A stretch of DNA of 64,000 nucleotides from Kaistia sp. 32K (GCF_016629525.1 NZ_AP024269.1:3348001-3412000); one strand, 5' to 3'. Positions 20,075-29,661 are shown, counted from the stretch's first letter. Numbers and translations are program-made. Notes: a model not told the origin generated them from the sequence alone.

Positions 20075-20917
20075 ATGACGAGTGACGACAACGACGCCTT
20101 GCCGCCCCGGGACTTCTGGAGCCTGCGCAACCGGATGGTGAGCCGCAAGGACACGCTGCCGAAGCGGCTGGCGCAGGTGGCGATCTACGCCGTCGCCAAC
20201 CCGGACGACGTCGCCTTCGGCACGGCGGCCAGCATCGCCGAGAAGGCGGAAGTGCAGCCCTCGACCCTCGTCCGCTTCGCGCAAGCCTTTGGCTACCAAG
20301 GTTTTTCCGACCTGCAGGCGGTGTTCCAGGACCGGCTCCGCGATCGCACCTCGAACTATTCGGAGCGCCTCTCGTCGCTCCGGTCGCATGTCGCTGGCGA
20401 CAGCAAATCGGCCACGCTGTTCTCCGGCTTCTGCAAGGCGGCGGAACGTTCCGTCGGCTCGCTGCGCGAGCGCGTGCAGGTATCGCAGATCGATGAAGCC
20501 GCCGCCCTGCTCGCCCGCGCCGAGACCATCTACCTGATCGGCCAGCGCCGCTCCTTCCCGGTCACCTCCTATATGAGCTACGCCTTCGGCAAGCTCGGCG
20601 TGAAGTCGATCCTGGTCGGCTCGGCCCAGGGCAACGACCCGGAGACCCTTTCCTTCGCCACGCCGCGCGACGCGGCCATCGCCATCTCCTTCACGCCCTA
20701 CGCTTCGGCGACCCTCAATTATGCCCGCCAGATCAACGAGGGCGGCACGCCGCTCGTCGTCATCACCGACAGCCCGTTCAGCCCGCTGATCCCCAAGCTC
20801 GGCGTCTGGTTCGAGGTGGTCGAGGCCGACTATGAGGGCTTCCGCTCGCTGTCCGCCTCGATGGCGCTCGCCATGACGCTGACCGTCGCCGTCGCCGAAG
20901 CGCGTCGCGGGGGATGA
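20075..20917 (+). CDS. iolR: RpiR/MurR-family transcriptional regulator of inositol catabolism
   Basis: A 280-residue regulator with an N-terminal RpiR helix-turn-helix (FGTAASIAEKAEVQPSTLVRFAQAFGYQGFSDLQ) and a C-terminal SIS domain (ETIYLIGQRRSFPVTSYMSYAFGKLG) that senses a phosphosugar. In Sinorhizobium the RpiR-type IolR represses iol genes and responds to a phosphorylated pathway intermediate. The same order iolR-iolC-iolD-iolE-iolB is found here. The ATG at 20075 is chosen because it follows GGGAAAGG and removes a non-conserved extension. Confidence 0.92.
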   Translation: MTSDDNDALPPRDFWSLRNRMVSRKDTLPKRLAQVAIYAVANPDDVAFGTAASIAEKAEVQPSTLVRFAQAFGYQGFSDLQAVFQDRLRDRTSNYSERLSSLRSHVAGDSKSATLFSGFCKAAERSVGSLRERVQVSQIDEAAALLARAETIYLIGQRRSFPVTSYMSYAFGKLGVKSILVGSAQGNDPETLSFATPRDAAIAISFTPYASATLNYARQINEGGTPLVVITDSPFSPLIPKLGVWFEVVEADYEGFRSLSASMALAMTLTVAVAEARRGG

Positions 20918-21033
20918 TCCGAACATTCCATATTGACGAAATCGCAGAATTTTTGTTTCACTAACTGACGAAGACAGCGGCCGCGAGCGTTAGCGGCGCG
21001 TCACCCCTTCGTTAACCTGAAACGGAGCATGCG

Positions 21034-22971
21034 ATGACCGAGGTCCCGCGCGCCGCCTCGGCGGCCCGGCCGCTCGACGTGATCACCATCGGGCGGTCGT
21101 CCGTCGACCTCTACGGCCAGCAGATCTTCTCCCGCCTCGAAGACATCACCTCCTTCGCCAAGTCGGTCGGCGGCTGCCCGTCCAACATCGCCATCGGCAC
21201 CGCCCGGCTCGGCCTGAAGTCGGCCGTCATCACCCGCGTCGGCGACGAGCAGATGGGCCGCTTCATCCGCGAGCAGATGCAGCGCGAGGGCGTCGACACG
21301 CGCGGCATCGCCACCGACCCCGAGCGGCTGACGGCGCTGGTGCTGCTCGCCGTTGAGGACGAGGGCGTCTCGCCGATGATCTTCTACCGCACCGACTGCG
21401 CCGACATGGCGCTGTCGGAGGGCGACATCGACGAAGATTTCATCGCCTCCGCCTCGGCGATCGTCGTCACCGGCACGCATTTCTCGCGTGAGAACAGCGA
21501 CGCGGCGCAGCGCAAGGCGATCCGCATCGCCCGGGCGAATGGCGGCAAGGTCGTGTTCGACATCGACTACCGGCCCAATCTCTGGGGCCTCGCCGGCCAT
21601 GGCGAGGGCTTCGCCCGCTACGTGAAGTCCGACCGCGTGTCGGAGCAGCTGAAATCGATCCTGCCGGATTGCGACCTGATCGTCGGCACCGAGGAGGAGA
21701 TCCGCATCGCCTCCGGCGCCGACGACGTGCTCGGCGCGCTCCGGGCGATCCGCCTGCTCTCCGCCGCCACCATCGTGCTGAAGCGCGGTGCCATGGGCTG
21801 CATCGTCTATGACGGTGCGATTCCCGACGACATCGAGCAGGGCATCGTCGGCGAGGGTTTCCCGATCGAGATCTACAACGTGCTCGGCGCCGGCGACGCC
21901 TTCATGTCGGGCTTCCTGCGCGGCTGGCTCCGCGACGAGCCGCTCGCGACCTGCGCCACATGGGCCAATGCCTGCGGCGCCTTCGCCGTGTCGCGGCTGC
22001 TCTGCTCGCCCGAATATCCGAGCTGGACGGAGCTTTCCTATTTCCTCGAGCACGGCAGCCGCCACCGGGCGCTGCGCCAGGATGCTGACATCAACCATCT
22101 GCACTGGGCGACGACGCGGCGCGCCCAGCCGGACGGCCTGATGGCGCTGGCGATCGACCATCGCGCCCAGCTCGAGGCGGTCGCCGACAAGCTCCAGGTG
22201 CCGCGCGAAAAAATCGCCGGCCTGAAGGCGCTCGCCGTCGACGCCGCCGCCCGCGTCGCCAAGGGACGGCCGGGCTTCGGCATGCTGCTCGACACGACCT
22301 ATGGCCAAAAGGCGTTTCCGCGCGCCGCCGAACAGGGCTTCTGGATCGGCCGTCCGGTCGAGAAACCGGGCTCGCGCCCACTCGATTTCGACCAGCTGCC
22401 CGATCTCGGCAGCCATCTCGCCGAATGGCCGATCGGCCACACGATCAAGTGCCTCTGCTTCTACCATCCCGACGACAGCGACGAGCTGAAGGCACGGCAG
22501 GAGCGTGAATTGCTGCGCGTCGCCGACGCAGCGCGCACCGTCGGTCGCGAACTGCTGGTCGAGATCATCGCCGGCAAGAACGGGCCGCTCACCGACACCA
22601 CTGTCTCGTCGATCCTCGCCCGCCTCTACGAGCTCGGCATCAAGCCGGACTGGTGGAAGCTGGAGCCGCAGACGAGTCCGGCCGCCTGGCGCGCCATCGA
22701 GGCGGTGATCACGGCGAACGACCCGCTCTGCCGGGGCATCGTCCTGCTCGGGCTGGAGGCGCCGGAGGCCGAGTTGGTCGCCGCCTTCCGCACCGCCGCC
22801 GCCATCCCGCTGGTCAAGGGTTTCGCGGTCGGCCGCACGATCTTCGCCGAGGCCGCGGAACAGTGGCTCTCCGGCCGGATCGACGACGAGGCGGCGATCG
22901 CCGACATGTCGACCCGTTTCGCCAAGCTCGTCGCCGCCTGGGAGGCGGCGCGGCAGACGGAGGCGGCGTAG
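21034..22971 (+). CDS. iolC: Bifunctional 5-dehydro-2-deoxygluconokinase / DUF2090 aldolase-like protein
   Basis: Fusion of 645 residues. Residues 1 to about 310 are a PfkB kinase (VGGCPSNIAIGTARLG near residue 50 and GAGDAFMSGFLRGW near 287) that phosphorylates 2-deoxy-5-keto-D-gluconate. Residues about 330-640 are DUF2090, a TIM-barrel domain beginning DGLMALAIDHRAQLEA. DUF2090 is thought to act as the next enzyme, the IolJ-type aldolase, and no separate iolJ is present here. The kinase alone is about 325 residues in Bacillus, so the doubling reflects the fusion common in Proteobacteria. Confidence 0.95.
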   Translation: MTEVPRAASAARPLDVITIGRSSVDLYGQQIFSRLEDITSFAKSVGGCPSNIAIGTARLGLKSAVITRVGDEQMGRFIREQMQREGVDTRGIATDPERLTALVLLAVEDEGVSPMIFYRTDCADMALSEGDIDEDFIASASAIVVTGTHFSRENSDAAQRKAIRIARANGGKVVFDIDYRPNLWGLAGHGEGFARYVKSDRVSEQLKSILPDCDLIVGTEEEIRIASGADDVLGALRAIRLLSAATIVLKRGAMGCIVYDGAIPDDIEQGIVGEGFPIEIYNVLGAGDAFMSGFLRGWLRDEPLATCATWANACGAFAVSRLLCSPEYPSWTELSYFLEHGSRHRALRQDADINHLHWATTRRAQPDGLMALAIDHRAQLEAVADKLQVPREKIAGLKALAVDAAARVAKGRPGFGMLLDTTYGQKAFPRAAEQGFWIGRPVEKPGSRPLDFDQLPDLGSHLAEWPIGHTIKCLCFYHPDDSDELKARQERELLRVADAARTVGRELLVEIIAGKNGPLTDTTVSSILARLYELGIKPDWWKLEPQTSPAAWRAIEAVITANDPLCRGIVLLGLEAPEAELVAAFRTAAAIPLVKGFAVGRTIFAEAAEQWLSGRIDDEAAIADMSTRFAKLVAAWEAARQTEAA

Positions 22972-22984
22972 AAACACCCTCCGC

Positions 22985-23166
22985 CGTCATCCCCGCGAAG
23001 GCGGGGATCCATCCAGCCGGGTTCGCCGGCAGTGGCGGATGCAAATGTGAATGACGACGGAGCCACACCCTCCGCCGTCATCCCGGCGAAAGCCGGGATC
23101 CATCCAACCGCCTGCCGCCTGCGGCTGAATGGATCCCGGGTCGCGCTGCGCTTGCCCGGGATGACG
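22985..23166. repeat. B-type palindromic repeats (CGTCATCCC...GGGATGACGG)
   Basis: A half copy at about 22985-23037 followed by a full inverted pair (23076-23166). The arms CGTCATCCC/GGGATGACG enclose smaller hairpins such as GAAAGCCGGGATCCAT. The same family occurs at 3425, 3783, 25402, 32877 and 53214. Confidence 0.8.
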
Positions 23167-23239
23167 GCGAGCGGGTGGGGACGGCGGAGGAAACCGGTGA
23201 GGCCGGCGACGGCTGCGAAAGGGGCGAACGGCAAGGCAC

Positions 23240-23365
23240 CTCACCTCTCCCATGGGGAGAGGTCGGAGCGAAGCTCCGGGTGAGGGGTTGGAGACTATCC
23301 GGTGAGGCCTGAACCCCTCACCCGCCAGCCTCCGGCCGTCGACCTCTCCCCCTGGGAGAGGTGAA
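23240..23365. repeat. A-type palindromic repeat
   Basis: Inverted pair of the CTCACCTCTCCC monomer. Left half has the variable hairpin GGAGC-GAA-GCTCC; right half is the reverse orientation and ends CTGGGAGAGGTGAA. Confidence 0.8.
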
Positions 23366-23523
23366 GCAAAGCCCGGGGCGAGCGGAGCGAGCCGCCCAAG
23401 GGTAAGAAATCCCCCTCCCCTGCGGCGGGGCGAAGGAATAGCCTCTCCGGAGCCGGAGGGAGGAGACTTCCCCGGCAGAGGGCCTGGGAAGGGAGGAACA
23501 AGAATGACCGAGGGAACCGTCCG

Positions 23524-25371
23524 ATGACCACCATCCGTCTGACCATGGCGCAGGCGCTGACGCGCTTTCTCAGCCGCCAGAAGACCGTGATCGGCGGCCA
23601 GACCGTGCCGATCTTCGGCGGCGTCTGGGCGATCTTCGGCCATGGCAACGTCGCCGGCATCGGCGAGGCGCTCTACCAGCGCCGCGACGACCTGCCGACG
23701 TTTCGCGCCCATAACGAGCAAGGCATGGCCCACGCGGCGATCGCCTATGCCAAGGCCAATTTCCGCCGCCGCATGATGGCGGTGACGAGCTCGATCGGCC
23801 CCGGCGCCACCAACATGGTGACGGCCTGCGCGCTGGCGCATGTGAACCGCCTGCCCGTGCTGTTCCTGCCCGGCGACGTCTTCGCCAACCGCCGGCCCGA
23901 TCCCGTGCTGCAGCAGGTCGAGGATTTTGGCGACGGCACCATTACCGCCAACGACGTGTTCCGGCCCGTCTCGCGCTATTTCGACCGCATCACGCGGCCG
24001 GAGCAGATCATCCCGGCGCTCGAGCGCGCCATGGCCGTGCTGACCGACCCGGCCGATTGCGGGCCGGTGACGTTGTCGCTCTGCCAGGACGTGCAGGCGG
24101 AGGCGTATGATTATCCCGAAGCCTTCTTCGCCGAACGGGTCTGGACGTCGCGCCGCGTCCGCCCCTCCGAGGACGAGCTGGCGGCGGCGATAGCTGCGCT
24201 CTCCAAGGCCGAGAAGCCGCTGATCATCGCCGGCGGCGGCGTGCTCTATTCCGGCGCGACCGAGACGCTGCGCGCCTTCGCCGAAGCGCACCGGATCCCG
24301 GTTGCCGAGACACAGGCGGGCAAATCCTCGCTGCCGGCCGCCCATCCGCTCAACATGGGCTCGATCGGCGTCACCGGCACCTCGGCCGCCAACGCGCTCG
24401 CCGAGGAAGCCGATCTGATCCTCGCCGTCGGCACGAGGCTGCAGGATTTCACCACCGGTTCCTGGGCGCTGTTCCAGAACCATCGCAGGACCATCATCGG
24501 CCTCAACACGCAGGCCTTCGACGCCGCCAAGCACCGGGCGCTGCCGCTCGTCGCCGACGCGCTGGCGGGGCTCAAGGAAATCGCGCTCGGGATCGGCGCC
24601 TATGCGGCGCCGGATGCCTGGACGAAGAAGGCCGAAAGCGGCCGGACGGGCTGGTTCGAGGCGGCCGACAAGGCGACCGCCCCGACCAATGCCGACTTCC
24701 CCTCCGACGGCCAGGTGATCGGAGCCGTGCAGCGGGCGCTCGGCGCGGACGCGACGGTGGTCTGCGCCGCCGGCGGCCTGCCGGGCGAGTTGCACAAGCT
24801 CTGGCAGGCGGGCGCGCCCGGCTCCTACCATCTCGAATATGGCTATTCGACCATGGGCTACGAGATCGCCGGCGGTCTCGGCGTCAAGATGGCGAAGCCT
24901 CAGGAAGAGGTCGTCGTCCTGGTCGGTGACGGCTCCTATCTGATGCTGAATTCGGAGATCGCGACCTCGGTGATGCTGGGGCTGCGGCTTACCATCGTCG
25001 TGCTCGACAATGCCGGCTATGGCTGCATCAACCGGCTGCAGATGGCGACCGGCGGCGCCAACTTCAACAATCTGCTGAAGGACGCCAAGCACGAGGTCTT
25101 GCCGGCGATCGACTTCGTCGCCCATGCGGCGAGCCTCGGCGCCATCGCCCAAAAAGTCTCGTCAATCGCCGATCTCGAGGCGTCGCTGGCCGACGCGGTG
25201 AAGAACGACCGCACGACCGTACTGGTGATCGACACCGACCCGCTCGTCACCACGCAGGAAGGCGGCCACTGGTGGGACGTCGCCGTGCCGGAAGTGAGCC
25301 CGCGCCAGCAGGTCAACGCGGCGCGCGAGGCCTACGAAAAGGCGATCGAGGCGCAGCGCGCGCTGGATTGA
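23524..25371 (+). CDS. iolD: 3D-(3,5/4)-trihydroxycyclohexane-1,2-dione hydrolase (decyclizing)
   Basis: Thiamine-diphosphate enzyme of 615 residues that opens the cyclohexane ring, the third step of the iol pathway. The N-terminal pyrimidine-binding domain has the catalytic glutamate in FRAHNEQGMAHAAIAYAK; the C-terminal domain has the ThDP motif GDGSYLMLNSEIATSVMLGL followed by VVLDNAGYGCINRLQ. Length and order match IolD. It is separated from iolC by about 550 bases of repeats, so it may have its own promoter or depend on read-through. Confidence 0.95.
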   Translation: MTTIRLTMAQALTRFLSRQKTVIGGQTVPIFGGVWAIFGHGNVAGIGEALYQRRDDLPTFRAHNEQGMAHAAIAYAKANFRRRMMAVTSSIGPGATNMVTACALAHVNRLPVLFLPGDVFANRRPDPVLQQVEDFGDGTITANDVFRPVSRYFDRITRPEQIIPALERAMAVLTDPADCGPVTLSLCQDVQAEAYDYPEAFFAERVWTSRRVRPSEDELAAAIAALSKAEKPLIIAGGGVLYSGATETLRAFAEAHRIPVAETQAGKSSLPAAHPLNMGSIGVTGTSAANALAEEADLILAVGTRLQDFTTGSWALFQNHRRTIIGLNTQAFDAAKHRALPLVADALAGLKEIALGIGAYAAPDAWTKKAESGRTGWFEAADKATAPTNADFPSDGQVIGAVQRALGADATVVCAAGGLPGELHKLWQAGAPGSYHLEYGYSTMGYEIAGGLGVKMAKPQEEVVVLVGDGSYLMLNSEIATSVMLGLRLTIVVLDNAGYGCINRLQMATGGANFNNLLKDAKHEVLPAIDFVAHAASLGAIAQKVSSIADLEASLADAVKNDRTTVLVIDTDPLVTTQEGGHWWDVAVPEVSPRQQVNAAREAYEKAIEAQRALD

Positions 25372-25401
25372 GACGGGCCATGCGGCAGGCCCATACTCCG
25401 G

Positions 25402-25577
25402 CGTCATCCCCGCGAAGGCGGGGATCCATACAGCCGGGTTCGCCGGCAGTGGATCCCGATGCGAAGGAAGACGACGGAGCCACAAACTCCGCCGTCATCC
25501 CGGCGAAAGCCGGGATCCATCCAACCGCCTGCCGCCGAATGGATCCCGGGTCGCGCTGCGCTTGCCCGGGATGACGG
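25402..25577. repeat. B-type palindromic repeats between iolD and iolE
   Basis: A half copy (25402-25450) and an inverted pair ending GGGATGACGG at 25577. The sequence is nearly the same as 22985-23166, so the iol operon carries two copies of this element in its spacers. Confidence 0.8.
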
Positions 25578-25632
25578 CCGAGAGACGCGTTAAAAGACAA
25601 CAGACACCGACGACGCAAACGAGGAAGCATCC

Positions 25633-26517
25633 ATGATCCGCATCGGCGCCAACCCGATCTGCTGGTCCAATGACGACAAGCAGGAGATCGGCGGCGACAT
25701 TCCGCTCGAGCAGTGCCTGTCGGAGGCGAAGGCCATCGGCATCGAGGGCATGGAACTCGGCCACAAGTTTCCGCGCGAGGCGGAAGCGCTCCGGCCGATC
25801 CTCGCCGGGCACGGGCTCGATCTCGTCGGCGGCTGGTATTCGACCTTCCTGCTCGAGCGCGACGCGGAGCACGAGTTCAAGGCGGCGCGCGCCCATATCG
25901 ACCTCCTGAAGGCCTTCGGCTGCAAGGTCTTCATCGTCGCCGAATGCACCCGCACCGTGCATGGCACGGAGGGGATGCCGCTGTCGCAGCGTCCGGTGAT
26001 GACCGAGGTGGAATGGGGCCGTTTCTCGGCCGGGCTGACCCGCTTCGCCGACTATCTCGACCGCGAGGGCCTGACGCTCGTCTATCACCATCACATGGGG
26101 ACGGTCGTGCAAACAGAGGCCGAGGTCGACCGGATGATGGAGACGACCGGACCGGCGGTGAAGCTGCTGCTCGATACCGGTCACATCACCTGGGCCGGCG
26201 GCGATCCGGCCCGGCTGGCGCGGAATTATCGCGACCGCATCGCCCATGTGCACACCAAGGACGTCCGCACCGACGTGGCACGCGAGGCCGAGGCGCAGGA
26301 CTGGTCGTTCCTGCAGAGCGTGCTCGCCGGCGTCTATACGGTGCCCGGCGACGGCTCGATCGACTATGTCTCCGTCTTCCGCGAGATCCCGGATTATTCC
26401 GGCTGGATCGTCATCGAGGCCGAGCAGGACCCGGTCAAGGCGCCGCCGGCGCGCTATGTGAAACTGGGCTTCGACAATCTCAACCGCTTCATCGACGAAG
26501 CCGGCCTGAAGCGCTGA
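25633..26517 (+). CDS. iolE: myo-Inosose-2 dehydratase
   Basis: TIM-barrel enzyme (AP endonuclease 2 superfamily) of 294 residues that dehydrates scyllo-inosose to the diketone used by IolD. It starts MIRIGANPICWSNDD, the usual IolE N-terminus, and carries metal-ligand segments EGMELGHKFP, LVYHHHMGTVV, LLDTGHITWAGGDP and AHVHTKDVRTDV. The stop codon is 10 bases from iolB. Confidence 0.95.
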   Translation: MIRIGANPICWSNDDKQEIGGDIPLEQCLSEAKAIGIEGMELGHKFPREAEALRPILAGHGLDLVGGWYSTFLLERDAEHEFKAARAHIDLLKAFGCKVFIVAECTRTVHGTEGMPLSQRPVMTEVEWGRFSAGLTRFADYLDREGLTLVYHHHMGTVVQTEAEVDRMMETTGPAVKLLLDTGHITWAGGDPARLARNYRDRIAHVHTKDVRTDVAREAEAQDWSFLQSVLAGVYTVPGDGSIDYVSVFREIPDYSGWIVIEAEQDPVKAPPARYVKLGFDNLNRFIDEAGLKR

Positions 26518-26527
26518 GGAGACCGCG

Positions 26528-27325
26528 ATGACAGACCTTCTCGTCCAGCCCGCCGGCGACCATGGCCGCGTCGTCCACGTCACCCCGCAATCAGCGGGAT
26601 GGGGCCATGTCGGCTTCGACCTCTATCGGCTCGCGCCCGGCGAGACGGCGGAGGGCAATACGGGCGACCGGGAGGTCTGCCTCGTGCTCGTCTCCGGCAA
26701 GGCCCGCGTCACCGGCGAGGAGGTCGATTTCGGCGAGATCGGCGAACGCATGTCGCCCTTCGAGGGCAAGCCGCATTCGGTCTATGTGCCGGCCGACCAT
26801 GACTGGTCCGTCACCGCCACGACCGAGGTGACGCTCGCCGTGTGCTCGGCGCCGTCGACGGGCGGCGGCCTGCCGCCGCGCCTGATCGGGCCGGACCATG
26901 TCGGCCAGGAGACGCGCGGCGCCGGCACCAATCTGCGCTACGTCACCAACATCCTCCCCGAAGGCGAGCGGGCGGATTCGCTGCTCGTCGTGGAGGTGAT
27001 CACGCCGGGCGGCCACACCTCGAGCTATCCGCCGCACAAGCACGACACCGACAATCTGCCGGCGGAATCGCTGCTGGAGGAGACCTATTACCACCGCCTG
27101 AACCCGCCGCAGGGCTTCGCCTTCCAGCGCGTCTACACCGACGATCGCTCGCTCGACGAGACGATGCGGATCGAGGACGGCGTGGTGACGCTGGTGCCCC
27201 GGGGCTACCACCCCTGCGCCACCATCCACGGCTACGACCTCTATTATCTCAACGTCATGGCCGGGCCGAAGCGGACCTGGAAGTTCCACAACGACCCCGA
27301 GCATGAGTGGCTGCTGAAGAAGTAG
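26528..27325 (+). CDS. iolB: 5-Deoxy-glucuronate isomerase
   Basis: Bicupin isomerase of 265 residues that converts 5-deoxy-glucuronate to 2-deoxy-5-keto-gluconate, the substrate of IolC. Typical features are VGFDLYRLAPGETAEG, the metal-binding stretch SSYPPHKHDTDNLP with ESLLEETYYHRLNPPQGFAFQRVYTDDRSLDE, and VPRGYHPCATIHGYDLYYLNVMAGP. It is the last gene of iolRCDEB. iolA (methylmalonate-semialdehyde dehydrogenase) is not in the window. Confidence 0.95.
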   Translation: MTDLLVQPAGDHGRVVHVTPQSAGWGHVGFDLYRLAPGETAEGNTGDREVCLVLVSGKARVTGEEVDFGEIGERMSPFEGKPHSVYVPADHDWSVTATTEVTLAVCSAPSTGGGLPPRLIGPDHVGQETRGAGTNLRYVTNILPEGERADSLLVVEVITPGGHTSSYPPHKHDTDNLPAESLLEETYYHRLNPPQGFAFQRVYTDDRSLDETMRIEDGVVTLVPRGYHPCATIHGYDLYYLNVMAGPKRTWKFHNDPEHEWLLKK

Positions 27326-27334
27326 CGGCTGCTC

Positions 27335-28432
27335 TCATCCGCCCTCGGCCGGCGGCGGCGCGGCGCGGCGGTCCCAGACCTCGACCAGCAGCGCCGTCAC
27401 CAGCGCCAGCAGCCCGCCGATCACCGTCGCCGTGATGCGATGCTCGACCACCTGGATCTCCGGCAGGCCGGCGAGCGACACCAGGAAGGCGACGCAGGCG
27501 GTGACGCTGGCGACGAAGGCGCCGTAGCCGGAGCGCTGCATGGCATAGGCGAGGCCTGCGAGCGCGACGACGAGGCCCGCCAGCAGTTCCTCGCCCGGCC
27601 GCAGCAGCGCCGCGATCAGCGTTGCGATGCCGGCGCCGGCGACCGTGCCGCAGATGCGGAAGATGACGCGCTCGATCGTCTTGTCCGACTGCGGCTTCAG
27701 GATGATCAGCGCGGTGACCGGGATCCAGTAGCCGTTCGGGATATGCGCCGTCTTGGTCATCACCGTGGTCAGGACGGCCAGAAGCGCCGTGGCGATCGCG
27801 ATCCGGAGCGTGTTGGAATGGCCGGTCAGGCGGCGCCCCATCACGGCGAACAGGTCCTGCCAGTGCTCGCTGCCGTCATGCTCGCGGATGATGGCCGACT
27901 TGCCGGCCAGCGCCCAGACCGTCGTCACCAGCGCGATCTGCAGCATGCCGCCGGCGAAGATGAGGCCCGCCCGGCCGAGCGCGCCCTGCATGTCGGCCGG
28001 ATAGGCGTCGGCGACGAAGAAGGCGATCGCCCATTGCAGCGTGATCCACCACGCCGCCGGGCCGGCGGCGTTGGCGCCGCCGCAGAGCGCGCCGACGACC
28101 GCCGAGAACAGGATCATCAGCGGCATGTAGCTGCCGGAAAACGAGCCTACCCAGGCGGCGACGGTCATGCCGACCATGGCGAAGATCATCGGCGCGGCGC
28201 GCACCGCCGTGAAGCGCTGGAAGGCGCCGAAGCCGACCGAGAATGCGCCGCTGGCGGCGACGAGGCCGAAATCCGGCCGCCCGAACGCGATGCCGGCAGC
28301 GAGGCAGATCGCCATCGCCGGCATGCAGGCGAAGACCGTCTCGGCCCGGATGTCGCCGCGGCGAAACGCGAACATCTCCTGGCTGTAGCGCCGGACCGGG
28401 ATCCGGCTCAAAAAACGACGATCGGTAAACCG
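27335..28432 (-). CDS. FUSC-family (aromatic-acid-exporter-like) membrane protein
   Basis: Inner-membrane protein with two clusters of about five hydrophobic helices, of the FUSC/YccS type linked to efflux of aromatic acids or fusaric acid. Recognisable elements are NGYWIPVTALIILKPQSDKTIERVIFRICGTVAGAGIATLIAALL in the second half. It ends LLVEVWDRRAAPPPAEGG. The start is uncertain: GTG at 28432 has AGGGGG upstream, ATG at 28375 lacks a spaced site, and the frame is open to an ATG at 28541-28543. It lies downstream of the LacI regulator on the same strand, and convergent to iolB. Substrate unknown. Confidence 0.8.
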   Translation of the reverse strand, partial: RFTDRRFLSRIPVRRYSQEMFAFRRGDIRAETVFACMPAMAICLAAGIAFGRPDFGLVAASGAFSVGFGAFQRFTAVRAAPMIFAMVGMTVAAWVGSFSGSYMPLMILFSAVVGALCGGANAAGPAAWWITLQWAIAFFVADAYPADMQGALGRAGLIFAGGMLQIALVTTVWALAGKSAIIREHDGSEHWQDLFAVMGRRLTGHSNTLRIAIATALLAVLTTVMTKTAHIPNGYWIPVTALIILKPQSDKTIERVIFRICGTVAGAGIATLIAALLRPGEELLAGLVVALAGLAYAMQRSGYGAFVASVTACVAFLVSLAGLPEIQVVEHRITATVIGGLLALVTALLVEVWDRRAAPPPAEGG

Positions 28433-28569
28433 CACGCAAAGGCCCCCTGATCCGGAATATCCCGCCTCGACGCGGCCGCCGCACCCGGATCGCGCGGCGA
28501 GGCCCCACCCTATGCCGGATTCGGTGACATCCTCATCCAACATTCTCGCTCATCCAACATTCTCACTGA

Positions 28570-29604
28570 TCAGACATTCTCGGCGACATAGAGGTCGAAG
28601 GGCAGCAGGATGCGCGTCTCCCCCTCGCCGGCCGCCGGACGGACGGCGCGCGTCATGATCGCGACCGCCTGCTCGGCCAGCGCCGCCACCGGCGTCGCGA
28701 TCACCGCGTCGACGACGCCGTCGACCAGCGCCGCGCGCGTCTCGGGCACCCGCTCGTTGCAGACGGCGATGATGCGCCGCTGCGGATCCGCCTCGCGCAG
28801 CGCCGAGATCAGCCCGGCCATGCCGCCGCCGGCGACATAGATGCCGACCAAGTCGGGATTGCGCTTCAAAAGTTCCAGCGTGCCCTCATGCGCAAGATGC
28901 GGATCCTCGAGATTGGCGAGCGGCTCGAGCAGGCGAAAATCCGGCGCATGCTCGCGGAAATAGGCGCGAAAGCTGATCTCCGAGAGCTCGTGCCCGACAT
29001 AGCGATGGCTGCCGACGAAGATGCCGACGCTACCGGGCGCCTTCGCCAGCCGGGCGATCGCCCAGGCCGCCGTGCGCCCCGCCTTGCGATGATCGATGCC
29101 GACATGGCCGATGCACGGCGCCGAAAGCTCCGACAGCAGCGTCAGCACGCCGACGCCGCGCGCCCGCAGCGCCTCGACCGCCCCGGTCACGCGCGGATGG
29201 TCGGCCGCGACCACCGCCACCGCGTCGACGCGGGCGCCGAGCGCCAACAGCTTGTCGGCGACGGTTGCGGCGGAGATGTCGTCGACGAACTCGACCACCG
29301 GCCGGCCGCGCACGCCCTTGGCGGCGCGGGTGGCGCCGGCGAGCGCCGCCGCCATCTCCTGATAGAAGGCGTCGCCGCGACGCTGCAGCAGGAAGCCGAA
29401 GCTCTTCGCCGCCGCCGTCTCCTCCAGCCGCCGCTTCAGCAAACCGGTGCCGTGATAGCCGATCGCCTCCGCCGCGGCGAGGACGCGCTCGGCCGTCTCG
29501 CGGCGCACGGGCGCGCGCTGATTCAAGACGCGATCGACGGTCGCGACGCCGACGCCGGCGGCAACCGCCAGATCGCGGATCGTCGGCCGGTTCACGCCGT
29601 CCAT
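28570..29604 (-). CDS. LacI-family transcriptional regulator
   Basis: Repressor of 344 residues. The LacI helix-turn-helix and hinge occupy residues 7-60 (PTIRDLAVAAGVGVATVDRVLNQ), and the rest is a periplasmic-binding-protein-like sensor domain. It is transcribed divergently from the moc-like operon starting at 29784. Two near-identical 15-bp palindromes with a 44-bp centre distance lie between the genes, so it very probably represses both itself and the moc-like genes. The effector is likely a sugar or inositol derivative; this is inference. Confidence 0.92.
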   Translation of the reverse strand: MDGVNRPTIRDLAVAAGVGVATVDRVLNQRAPVRRETAERVLAAAEAIGYHGTGLLKRRLEETAAAKSFGFLLQRRGDAFYQEMAAALAGATRAAKGVRGRPVVEFVDDISAATVADKLLALGARVDAVAVVAADHPRVTGAVEALRARGVGVLTLLSELSAPCIGHVGIDHRKAGRTAAWAIARLAKAPGSVGIFVGSHRYVGHELSEISFRAYFREHAPDFRLLEPLANLEDPHLAHEGTLELLKRNPDLVGIYVAGGGMAGLISALREADPQRRIIAVCNERVPETRAALVDGVVDAVIATPVAALAEQAVAIMTRAVRPAAGEGETRILLPFDLYVAENV

Positions 29605-29617
29605 AGCTCGTCTTCCA

Positions 29618-29632
29618 TGATGGAAACTATCA
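29618..29632. promoter_or_regulatory. LacI-type operator, proximal to lacI
   Basis: Read on the minus strand: TGATAGTTTCCATCA, a palindrome with one mismatch per arm. It shares outer TGAT/ATCA with the site at 29662-29676. Confidence 0.65.
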
Positions 29633-29661
29633 TCGCAGTCCGCAGCGTCGTTGAGTGAGCT

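Larger units (their letters stand above)
22972..23523. other. Gene-free stretch between iolC and iolD, occupied by repeats
   Basis: Holds B-type repeats (22985-23166), an A-type repeat (23240-23365) and about 150 bases of leader before iolD, including GGGAGGAACAAG. No gene is seen. The iol operon is therefore interrupted by strong palindromes. Confidence 0.75.

Noticed and set aside
28541..28570. Repeated CATCCAACATTCTC upstream of the FUSC gene as an operator
   Set aside because: It is a short direct repeat of one segment at the end of the LacI gene spacer, without dyad symmetry; more likely local slippage.
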